Assembly (NCBI GenBank): GCA_900320245.1
Contig: ONRP01000014.1
Coordinates: 1-51,118, forward strand
DNA length: 51,118 nucleotides
Direction: 5' to 3'
DNA from: an uncultured Prevotellaceae bacterium
Lineage (GTDB): Bacteria; Bacteroidota; Bacteroidia; Bacteroidales; Muribaculaceae
A program made the translations under genes and the position numbers. Position 1 is the first letter of the stretch; the number at the start of each line of letters is the position of its first letter. A model generated the notes under the pieces. It worked only from the letters and a program-made list of their open reading frames with translations, did not search any database and had not been told where the DNA came from. Below, one piece after another: positions 32,647 through 39,404 of the stretch.

Positions 32647-33063
32647 TTACTTGTCGGCGATTTCCTGCAGTTTGCTCAGGAAGGCCAGACGTGCCCCTTG
32701 CAACAGGCTGATGGCACGCGGAACGATGTCGCTGAGTTCGGGCGTTGTGTCGGCGAGAATCTCGAATGCAGCCCACACGCTGCTCTCGCTCTTGCCCTCT
32801 TCGTCCTCGATGTCCATCGTGTAGAGTTTCACGACTTTGATACTGCCGTTCACCTCGTTCATCACCTGCATGATGGTGTCCTCGTTGTCCTCGGTGACGA
32901 CAAAGATGGCGGGCATCATCAGGCGGAAGTACTGCTCGTCGTCCTCGTCTTTGAAATAGAGGAAATTGAAGCCTTCGTTCTTGAAAGCGATGCCGAAGGG
33001 CGTCTCATGGGGGCGGAAGCCCTCTTCGGCCAGGTAGTTGATCATTAATTTGTTGAGATCCAT
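32647..33063 (-). CDS. YbjN-like protein (type III secretion chaperone-like fold)
   Basis: 138 residues, acidic, no signal or membrane segment. The sequence MDLNKLMINYLAEEGFRPHETPFGIAFKNEGFNFLYFKDEDDEQYFRLMMPAIF ... MNEVNGSIKVVKLYTMD has the helix-hairpin-strand pattern of YbjN-type proteins that resemble secretion chaperones. Function is unknown in Bacteroidota. It is the last gene of a four-gene operon, 26 bp after the kinase-AAA+ gene, which makes it a candidate adaptor or regulated client of that ATPase. Confidence 0.72.
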   Translation of the reverse strand: MDLNKLMINYLAEEGFRPHETPFGIAFKNEGFNFLYFKDEDDEQYFRLMMPAIFVVTEDNEDTIMQVMNEVNGSIKVVKLYTMDIEDEEGKSESSVWAAFEILADTTPELSDIVPRAISLLQGARLAFLSKLQEIADK

Positions 33064-33089
33064 ATTATTAGTGTTTAGTGTTATTGTTT

Positions 33090-34937
33090 TCAGTTGTTGG
33101 TGTTGAATCCCACGCGCGGCAGGGCATTGGTGCGGGAGATGCCTTCCATCTGGTCGCGCATGCCCTCGTATTCCTTGAGCAGTTCCTTGCTGACCGAGGG
33201 CTTGATGCCCTCCAGGGTCTTGATGAGCAGTTCCTGGGTGATGGGCTCGTGGTTAAAGGCAGCGATGGTGGCGGCCTCGTTGACGATGTAGGCGATGTCG
33301 CTGGCGACATATCCGTCGGACTTGGCCGCCAGGGCGTCGCTGTCGATGCCCTCGCAGGGGCGGTCCTTGAGGTAGAGTTCAAACATCAGTTTGCGCGCCG
33401 TGGGGTCGGGCATGGGCACATAGACCTGCTTGTCGATGCGTCCGGTGCGCAGCACGGCGGGGTCTACCTTGTCGGGCCTGTTGCTGGTGGCGATGACAAA
33501 GATGCCGCGCTTGGAGCAGTTGTTCAGTTGCGAGAGGAACTCGTTGACCTCGCCGGCCTGGTTGCCGCCGGAGTTGTCGGTGGAACGGTTGGGGACGAAG
33601 GCGTCAAACTCGTCGAAGCACAGCACGGTGGGGGCATTTTTCTCGGCCTTCTTGAACAGGTCGGCGATTTTGCTCTGTGAACCATGGATGTAGATTGAGC
33701 CCAGGTCGCTGGCTTTGACCAGAATGAAGTTAAAGCCGGTTTCCTCGGCAAATTTTTCGGCAAAGAAACTCTTGCCGCAGCCCGGAGGACCGTAGAGCAG
33801 CATACCGTTGGGCGGGGTGAGTTTATACTGTTCGGCCAGTTCCTTGTCCTTGAGAATCAGGATGACGCGCTTGCGCAGCATCTCCTTGAGTTCGTCCATA
33901 CCGGCAATGTCGGCGAAACCGTTGCCGCTGCCGCGCTTGATTTCAACGTCGGCACTGGTCATGGGGTCGCTGCGCTCGCTGCTGCGGCTGTCGTGCTCGT
34001 CTTCGCTTTCTTCCATCTCGCGGCGTTCGCGCATCGCCTGGCGTGCGGCAATCTGCTCTCGCAGTTCGCGGGCCTGCTCGCTGTCCTCGTCGGCGAGCAG
34101 ATATTCAATCAGTTCATCGACGGTGTCGATGCGCTCGGTATAGGCCAGGGCCATGCCCTGGGTGATAATGTCCTTGAGTTTCTGCTCCTCGATGTCGCTG
34201 ACGTCGATTTCGCCCTTCTCGCTGCGTGCAGCCTGTACGAGTCTGATTTTGTCTTTGCGCCTCATCTCGGGCGGGAATTCCACATCCCAGGGAGCCCGTC
34301 CGGTGAGCATCGTGTAGAACACAGCGGTAGCGGCAAAGATGTCGTTGAGTTCGTCATATTTGCCGAGGAATGACTGTCCGCTCGCATATCGCGGGTCGAG
34401 GTCGGCGGTGTCGAAGGGCGCATTGCCCATGAAGCAGGGCGAGATGTGCCCCAGGTCGATGAGTTCGGCCACGCCGCCGGTCTTGCTGCTGAGCATGACG
34501 TTGGTGGGGTTGATGTCGTTGTGCAACAGGATGCCGGGCTGCTCGTGCAGGTACTGCAATCCCTCGAGCATCTCGAGGAAGATTTTCACTGCCGTGTCGC
34601 GGTCGAGTTTTCCCTCGCGCTGCAGCATCTCGCTGAGCAGTTCGCCGCTGAAGTAGGTGGCGACGAGGTATCGGCATTCTCCTGACTCGTCGCTGTACTT
34701 GCCGTCGGCGATGTAACTCACGATGTTCTTGTGGCTGAGTCGGCGGCTGACGGCAATTTCGGTGACGTCACCGTCGACGATGAGTTTGTCGGGGGTGCAC
34801 TTGAGGCGGTACATCTTCATGAAATAAGGATTGCCGCTCTCGTCCTCGACGCGGTAACTCTCGGCATAGGGGTTCTCCTTGATGAGGTAGACCACATGCC
34901 ATTTATTGTCGATAATTTGTCCTGGTTTGAGAATCAT
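33090..34937 (-). CDS. Hanks-type protein kinase fused to an AAA+ ATPase
   Basis: 615 residues, no signal or membrane segment. Residues about 10-280 form a eukaryotic-like kinase: Lys41 (YFMKMY), helix-C Glu60, catalytic loop HNDINPTN (His139, Asp141, Asn146) and D161-L-G in place of DFG. The glycine-rich loop is replaced by KENPYAESYRV. A charged low-complexity linker (about 285-325) follows. Residues about 335-600 are an AAA+ domain of the CDC48/FtsH type: FADIAGMDELKEML, Walker A GPPGCGKS (383-390), Walker B VLCFDEFDAF, and a second region of homology ATSNRPDKVDPAVLRTGRID with its arginine finger. A hexameric remodeller controlled by an attached kinase is the natural inference; substrates are unknown. 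It lies 16 bp after a MauE/DoxX membrane gene and 26 bp before a YbjN-like gene. Confidence 0.88.
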   Translation of the reverse strand: MILKPGQIIDNKWHVVYLIKENPYAESYRVEDESGNPYFMKMYRLKCTPDKLIVDGDVTEIAVSRRLSHKNIVSYIADGKYSDESGECRYLVATYFSGELLSEMLQREGKLDRDTAVKIFLEMLEGLQYLHEQPGILLHNDINPTNVMLSSKTGGVAELIDLGHISPCFMGNAPFDTADLDPRYASGQSFLGKYDELNDIFAATAVFYTMLTGRAPWDVEFPPEMRRKDKIRLVQAARSEKGEIDVSDIEEQKLKDIITQGMALAYTERIDTVDELIEYLLADEDSEQARELREQIAARQAMRERREMEESEDEHDSRSSERSDPMTSADVEIKRGSGNGFADIAGMDELKEMLRKRVILILKDKELAEQYKLTPPNGMLLYGPPGCGKSFFAEKFAEETGFNFILVKASDLGSIYIHGSQSKIADLFKKAEKNAPTVLCFDEFDAFVPNRSTDNSGGNQAGEVNEFLSQLNNCSKRGIFVIATSNRPDKVDPAVLRTGRIDKQVYVPMPDPTARKLMFELYLKDRPCEGIDSDALAAKSDGYVASDIAYIVNEAATIAAFNHEPITQELLIKTLEGIKPSVSKELLKEYEGMRDQMEGISRTNALPRVGFNTNN

Positions 34938-34953
34938 ATCGTTAGGTTGGAAT

Positions 34954-36270
34954 TTAGAGATTAGAGTCGTTTTCTTTTTTCTTGTTGAAGAAGAGCCTCT
35001 TGATAACCAAGTGGGAGCGGTTGAGTACCAGCAGGCCCAGCATGGCGACCATGAAGGCGATCATGAGACTGGTCATGATTTTGTCGGTGTCGTAGTCGTC
35101 GGCGAGGGCAGCCAGTTCGATGGGCTGCTCGGCGCCTTCGAGCGACGAGAGCGTCCGTTTCCAGGTGATAAGGCCGTTCTGGACAAAGACGACAGCGGGG
35201 TTGCCGCGGGCGACCATCTTGAGTTCGCTGTCATCCATATTGTAGATGGGATAGGAGGCCATCGAGATGTCCTTCCATTGTTTGATTTCCTGAGCCGTGG
35301 CAGGGGTGAGGCCAATCACGTCGATATCGCTTACCAGCGCTGCATCGTTGAGTTCGTTGAGGCTATAGGAGTTGACGACGCCCACCTCGGGCAGGTCGGG
35401 GAAGAGCAGCAACAGGGCCGGTTTGCCAGTGGTGAGCACATCGGCGGTGATGTCGGTGCCGTCCTCGTCAAGGATGGCGATGCCGCTGTCGGTCTGTCCG
35501 TTCTGCACAATGACTTTGCCGCGCGGCCTGTTGGCGTGGTAACGGGTGACATATTCCCATCCGTCTTCTTCGTCGGGCAGGCTGTCGATGGTGAATTCCT
35601 GCTCAACGCCGTTGCGGCTGTAGACAAAGATGAAGTCATCTTCACTGCCTCCGTCATCCTCGGTGACCGCCGCTAGGCGTGTGCCGACGGGGTAGGGGCG
35701 GTAATCGATGAGTGGCTGGTGGAAGTAGCCGTAGTAGGCGACCGCCATGACCATGGCAAACGAGATTGCCATGACGGCCCAGTGCACGGCAGGACCATAG
35801 ATGCCCTTGACCGACTTGTTGAACATCAGCAGATAGACGAGTCCCAGGAGCAGCAGCACATTCTTGAAAAAGGTGGCCCAATTGCTCAAGTGCCATGCGT
35901 CGCCAAAGCAGCCACAGTCGGGCACCGCGTCGGTGACGGCGAGCCACAGCGTGACCGGGGTGAGCACGAGCATCAGCAGCAGGGCGAGCAGGGGTGCACT
36001 GCGGCGGTAGGCGCCCACGACGATGGCGATTCCCAGCAAGAACTCCAAGGCTGCTAGGCTGACGGCGATGAACAAGGCGATGCCCGTCCATCCGTCCATC
36101 CCCCAGGCGTTCAAGTAATCTGTGACCTTATAGGCGGCGCCCCAGGGGTCTACTGCCTTGGTGAATCCCGAGAAGACGAACACTGCACCCACCACGAGCC
36201 TCATGAGTATCGTCATCACACGACACCATTTCTCGTACTTGACAGCGTTGATAAAAGCCTTGATGGTCAT
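34954..36270 (-). CDS. MauE/DoxX-like redox membrane protein (BT_3928 family)
   Basis: 438 residues. Helices at about 18-40, 60-85, 90-112, 130-150 and 163-182 form a DoxX/MauE-like core (LMRLVVGAVFVFSGFTKAVDPWGAAYKVTDYL), with the cysteine pair in VPDCGCFGDAWHLSNWATFFKNVLLL that is typical of MauE/VKOR-like thiol-redox proteins. A periplasmic region (about 185-395) follows with the features of a bacteroidal accessory domain, then a last helix IMTSLMIAFMVAMLGLLVL and a basic tail. Probably handles disulfides in the envelope; the electron partner is unknown. In other Bacteroidales this gene also follows a DUF1599 gene, as here (19 bp). Confidence 0.82.
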   Translation of the reverse strand: MTIKAFINAVKYEKWCRVMTILMRLVVGAVFVFSGFTKAVDPWGAAYKVTDYLNAWGMDGWTGIALFIAVSLAALEFLLGIAIVVGAYRRSAPLLALLLMLVLTPVTLWLAVTDAVPDCGCFGDAWHLSNWATFFKNVLLLLGLVYLLMFNKSVKGIYGPAVHWAVMAISFAMVMAVAYYGYFHQPLIDYRPYPVGTRLAAVTEDDGGSEDDFIFVYSRNGVEQEFTIDSLPDEEDGWEYVTRYHANRPRGKVIVQNGQTDSGIAILDEDGTDITADVLTTGKPALLLLFPDLPEVGVVNSYSLNELNDAALVSDIDVIGLTPATAQEIKQWKDISMASYPIYNMDDSELKMVARGNPAVVFVQNGLITWKRTLSSLEGAEQPIELAALADDYDTDKIMTSLMIAFMVAMLGLLVLNRSHLVIKRLFFNKKKENDSNL

Positions 36271-36289
36271 TTTGTAGTGATGTTAGGGC

Positions 36290-36850
36290 TTAGCCCTGGC
36301 TATCGGTTGACAGTTGCTCGTTGTGCCTGATCAGGGCAAACACACTGTAGTTGATCATGTCCTGGTAGTTGGCGTCGATGCCCTCGCTCACCAGGGTGGC
36401 GCCGCCATGGTTCTCGATTTCCTTGGTGCGCTGTATCTTGGTGAGAATCAGGTCGGTGTAACTGGAGATGCGCATGTCACGCCAAGCCTCGCCGTAGTCG
36501 GTGTTTTTGGCAATCATCAACGCCTTGGTCGCTGCGATGAGTTCATCGTACATGCTCAGCGCCTGTTCGTTGCTGATGTCCACGGTGTCGCTGCAGCCCA
36601 GCCGCAGTTGAATGAGTCCGATGATGCCATAGTTGATAATGCCGACAAATTCGGGCCAGATGTCCTCGCCCACCATGGTGTCGCCATTGAGTTCGAGGGT
36701 ACGGATGCGCTTGGCCTTGATGAAAATCTGATCGGTGACCGAGCGTGGTCTGAGGATGCGCCACGAGGGTCCGTAGTCCTTCATTTTGTTGATGAACAGT
36801 TCACGGCACTGAGCGATAACCTCGTCATATTGTTTGCTTGTATTGTGCAT
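36290..36850 (-). CDS. DUF1599 protein with internal duplication
   Basis: 186 residues, no signal peptide. Two similar halves: KMKDYGPSWRILRPRSVTDQIFIKAKRIRTLE (about 22-55) and KNTDYGEAWRDMRISSYTDLILTKIQRTKEIE (about 115-148), each followed by an acidic helix ending in INYGIIGLIQLRL or INYSVFALIRHN. The repeated DYG-x-x-WR and following charged helix suggest an all-alpha, MazG-like or nucleotide-handling fold, but this is inference; the family has no assigned function. First gene of a four-gene operon driven from 36877-36907. Confidence 0.83.
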   Translation of the reverse strand: MHNTSKQYDEVIAQCRELFINKMKDYGPSWRILRPRSVTDQIFIKAKRIRTLELNGDTMVGEDIWPEFVGIINYGIIGLIQLRLGCSDTVDISNEQALSMYDELIAATKALMIAKNTDYGEAWRDMRISSYTDLILTKIQRTKEIENHGGATLVSEGIDANYQDMINYSVFALIRHNEQLSTDSQG

Positions 36851-36876
36851 ACGTTCTCAAAATTGATATTAAACCA

Positions 36877-36907
36877 CAAAGATAGTGCAAGCCGAGAGGA
36901 GTGGCAA
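36877..36907 (-). promoter_or_regulatory. Promoter of the DUF1599/kinase-AAA+ operon, within element copy R3
   Basis: TTG at 36907-36905 and TATCTTTG at 36884-36877, 20-nt spacing, 27 bp before ATG 36850. Confidence 0.7.
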
Positions 36908-36957
36908 GCAAAAAAGCAATTTTTTTGCATTGACACACCCGAGGCGCCGCCTATCTT
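36879..36957 (-). repeat. Palindromic promoter element, copy R3
   Basis: Terminal inverted repeats AAGATAG / CTATCTT, inner arms GCAAAAAA / TTTTTTGC with 5-nt loop, plus pairing words CAA/TTG and GTG/CAC between them. Same architecture as R1 but a diverged sequence in which pairing is kept. It lies between divergent genes. Confidence 0.72.
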
Positions 36958-36969
36958 GGGCGAAGCGGA

Positions 36970-37001
36970 TTTGCGTGCCTTGCCAAAAAACACTAATTTT
37001 G
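36970..37001 (+). promoter_or_regulatory. Promoter of the acyltransferase gene (-33 TTTG, 20 nt, -7 TAATTTTG)
   Basis: TTTG at 36970-36973 and TAATTTTG at 36994-37001; 50 bp before ATG 37052. Divergent from the promoter in R3. Confidence 0.7.
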
Positions 37002-37051
37002 CCGCTTCGATAGTTATGTGCTTTGTCCGTTGAATCAATGGCGATAGAATT

Positions 37052-38101
37052 ATGTTGTTAGGCCTGCTGTTACTGCTTTTTGTCTTGTGCCTGTATCGTG
37101 TGGAGGTAAACCTTGGTGGCTTCCATGCCGATTACCTGTCCAAGCCCAAGACCGATAGCGTGAAGGGCTTCTTTATTGTGGCCGTGCTGTTCAAGCATGC
37201 AGTCGGCTACCTCAATGACCTGGAATGCGGCTTTGAAGGCCTGGGCGACCACTGGTTTGTGTCGTTCAACAATTGCCTCGGGCAGTTGATGGTGGTGATG
37301 TTCCTGTTCTATTCGGGCTACGGCATCAGCGAGTCGTTCAAGCAGAAAGGCGAGGCCTACCTCAAGAGGTATCCCACCAGGCGCATCATGACCACGCTGC
37401 TCAACTTTGACGTGGCGGTAATGGCCTTTGTGCTGCTCGATTGGGCGTTGGGTATTCGAGTAACGACATCACAGGTTATGCTATCCCTGACTGGGTGGGA
37501 GAATGTGGGCAACAGCAACTGGTATATCTTCGTCATCATCATGTGCTATGTGCTGGCGTGGGTGGCGTTGAGGCTGCCGCTGCGGCAGTGGCTGCACCGT
37601 GCGGTATTCCTGTTCGTCCTGTGTCTCGCTCTGCTGGTGGTGCTGTCGCTGATCAAGGACACCTACTGGTTTGACACGTTGATGGCTTTCCCTGCAGGCT
37701 TTATGTTCTCGGCCTGTAAAGACCGGGTGGAGCGATTCCTCCAGCGTTGGTACTGGTTGCTGCTCACTGTGCTGGCCCTGTCGGTAGCCGTGCAACTGTA
37801 TGGTTTCTGGAGCGGGTGGTATGTCGACAGGTTGTGTCTGACCTACAATACTTTGAGCATCACGTTTGGACTGCTGGTGGTTATGCTGACGATGAAGGTG
37901 GGTATCGGCAACGGGGCATTGCAGTGGCTGGGAGTGCATCTCTTTCCCATCTACATCTACATGAGGATTCCGATGATGATTATGGTGCAGTGGCAACCCG
38001 GTCTGGTAACGGCCTGTCCTGCTGCATTTGTCGCGGTGAGTCTTGTCGTGACGTTGCTGATTGCATGGTTGTATCGCTACTGGCAAATCAGGCTGGGGTG
38101 A
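37052..38101 (+). CDS. Acyltransferase-3-like membrane protein
   Basis: 349 residues with about ten hydrophobic helices. The N-terminal part DSVKGFFIVAVLFKHAVGYL holds a His in the position of the catalytic His of acyltransferase family 3 (OatA/WecH type), followed by FVSFNNCLGQLMVVMFLFYSGYGISESFKQKG, the usual second motif. It would transfer acetyl or similar groups to an extracytoplasmic glycan; the acceptor is unknown. Assignment rests on motif pattern and topology. Confidence 0.8.
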   Translation: MLLGLLLLLFVLCLYRVEVNLGGFHADYLSKPKTDSVKGFFIVAVLFKHAVGYLNDLECGFEGLGDHWFVSFNNCLGQLMVVMFLFYSGYGISESFKQKGEAYLKRYPTRRIMTTLLNFDVAVMAFVLLDWALGIRVTTSQVMLSLTGWENVGNSNWYIFVIIMCYVLAWVALRLPLRQWLHRAVFLFVLCLALLVVLSLIKDTYWFDTLMAFPAGFMFSACKDRVERFLQRWYWLLLTVLALSVAVQLYGFWSGWYVDRLCLTYNTLSITFGLLVVMLTMKVGIGNGALQWLGVHLFPIYIYMRIPMMIMVQWQPGLVTACPAAFVAVSLVVTLLIAWLYRYWQIRLG

Positions 38102-38205
38102 CATGGCCCCGCAGTGGCACCAGCCATTGATGCGATGGCACGATTCTTGCTTATTATAAAAGGCTGAAAGGCGGAGCCGTCGATTGGTGGTCTCGCTTCT
38201 TTAGG
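38102..38205. other. Intergenic DNA after the acyltransferase gene
   Basis: GC-rich and no gene seen. GGCTGAAAGGCGGAGCC near 38162-38178 is a weak inverted repeat. It ends at the first palindromic element. Confidence 0.4.
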
Positions 38206-38283
38206 AAGATAGGCTGCACCTTAACAATGTCAAATCAAAAAAAAGTGTTTATTTGTTTGCCATTGTATGCGGTTTGCACTATC
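38206..38283 (+). repeat. Palindromic promoter element, copy R4 (distal, -7 box lost)
   Basis: 78 bp that match R5 at 77 positions. It starts AAGATAGGC and ends ACTATC; the next bases are GTTC instead of TTTG, so the -7 box is destroyed. Inner arms are A8 and T-rich words around GTG. Confidence 0.8.
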
Positions 38284-38311
38284 GTTCCCCGCGTTGCAGG
38301 GCCCCTTGGGT

Positions 38312-38389
38312 AAGATAGGCTGCACCTTAACAATGTCAAATCAAAAAAAAGTGTTTTTTTGTTTGCCATTGTATGCGGTTTGCACTATC
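38312..38389 (+). repeat. Palindromic promoter element, copy R5 (proximal, intact)
   Basis: Starts AAGATAGGC and ends ACTATC followed by TTTG, giving terminal inverted repeats AAGATAG / CTATCTT. ACAATG / CATTGT and CAAA / TTTG pair in the inner stem. Separated from R4 by 28 bp. Confidence 0.8.
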
Positions 38390-38393
38390 TTTG
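38362..38393 (+). promoter_or_regulatory. Promoter of the polyprenol-phosphate mannosyltransferase gene
   Basis: TTTG at 38362-38365 and TATCTTTG at 38386-38393, 20-nt spacing, 44 bp before ATG 38438. It lies in the right part of R5. Confidence 0.75.
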
Positions 38394-38437
38394 CCGTTTA
38401 AAAGTGTGAGGAGCAAACAATATTAGATTTGAGCACA

Positions 38438-39235
38438 ATGAAGTCAGACAGTATAGTAATCATTCCCACCTATAACGAGAAGGAGAACATCCGTGCTATC
38501 ATCGCTGCGGTACTGGCGCTTGAGGAGCATCAGTTCGATGTGCTGATAGTGGATGATAACTCCCCCGATGGCACGGGCGCCATCGTCGATGAGATCATCG
38601 CCGAGCAGCCCGAGCGTGTCCACATCCTGAAACGTGCGGGCAAGCAGGGACTGGGTACTGCCTATATTGCCGGCTTCAAGTGGGCGCTGGAACGTGACTA
38701 CGAGTACATCACCGAGATGGACGCCGATTTCTCACACCCGGTCGACAAGTTGCCCGAACTGCAGCGGACGTGTGCCAGCGGCGATGCCGACGTGGCCGTC
38801 GGGTCGCGTTACATTTCAGGGGTAAATGTCGTTAATTGGCCGATGGGCAGGATGCTGATGAGTTATTATGCGTCGGCCTATGTGCGTCTGGTTACTGGAA
38901 TGAAGGTGCGTGATGCGACGGCGGGCTTTGTGTGCTACCGCCGCGAGGTGCTGCAGAGTATCGACCTCGACGCAATTGAGTTCAAGGGCTACGCGTTCCA
39001 AATCGAGATGAAATTCACCGCCCATCGCATGGGCTTCACAATCAAGGAGGTGCCTATCGTGTTCGTCAACCGCGTGCTTGGAACAAGCAAGATGAACAGT
39101 AGTATCTTCTTTGAGGCATTATGGGGTGTGATCAAACTGCGCTGGGACTCGATCTTCAACAAGAAGCGTTTCCAGCGTCGCCCGTTACCATCCGCCAAAC
39201 CTCAGCCTTCTGAGCCTTCGACCGAGGGCGCATAG
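38438..39235 (+). CDS. Polyprenol monophosphomannose synthase (GT2)
   Basis: 265 residues, GT-A fold of the dolichol/polyprenol-phosphate mannose synthase type: SIVIIPTYNEKENI, VDDNSPDGTGAIVDE, KQGLGTAYIAGFKWAL, the metal-binding EMDADFSHP, DVAVGSRYISG, and DATAGFVCYRREVLQSIDLDAIEFKGYAFQIEM. No C-terminal membrane domain, as in soluble DPM1-type enzymes; a basic proline-rich tail ends the chain. It makes polyprenyl-phosphate-mannose for envelope glycosylation, possibly O-glycosylation of secreted proteins. A TTG at 38429 in frame is a weaker start. Confidence 0.9.
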   Translation: MKSDSIVIIPTYNEKENIRAIIAAVLALEEHQFDVLIVDDNSPDGTGAIVDEIIAEQPERVHILKRAGKQGLGTAYIAGFKWALERDYEYITEMDADFSHPVDKLPELQRTCASGDADVAVGSRYISGVNVVNWPMGRMLMSYYASAYVRLVTGMKVRDATAGFVCYRREVLQSIDLDAIEFKGYAFQIEMKFTAHRMGFTIKEVPIVFVNRVLGTSKMNSSIFFEALWGVIKLRWDSIFNKKRFQRRPLPSAKPQPSEPSTEGA

Positions 39236-39280
39236 CGGCTTGGTTCCCGACACCCCCAGGACAACACCGACCGGCTCAGC

Positions 39281-39339
39281 AAGGGGCGGTAGTTGTTGTT
39301 CTCGTTGTTTTGACTGTCGGGTGACGGACAGCGCCCCTT
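39281..39339 (+). terminator. Possible terminator or structured spacer
   Basis: AAGGGGCG / CGCCCCTT (8 bp) encloses CTGTC / GACAG. It lies between the glycosyltransferase and the calcium ATPase; no T-run follows. Confidence 0.4.
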
Positions 39340-39404
39340 GCGGGTATTGGCATGGTTATTGCATGCTACTGACACATCTCAAAAGAAGAAATTGACACTA
39401 CCTA

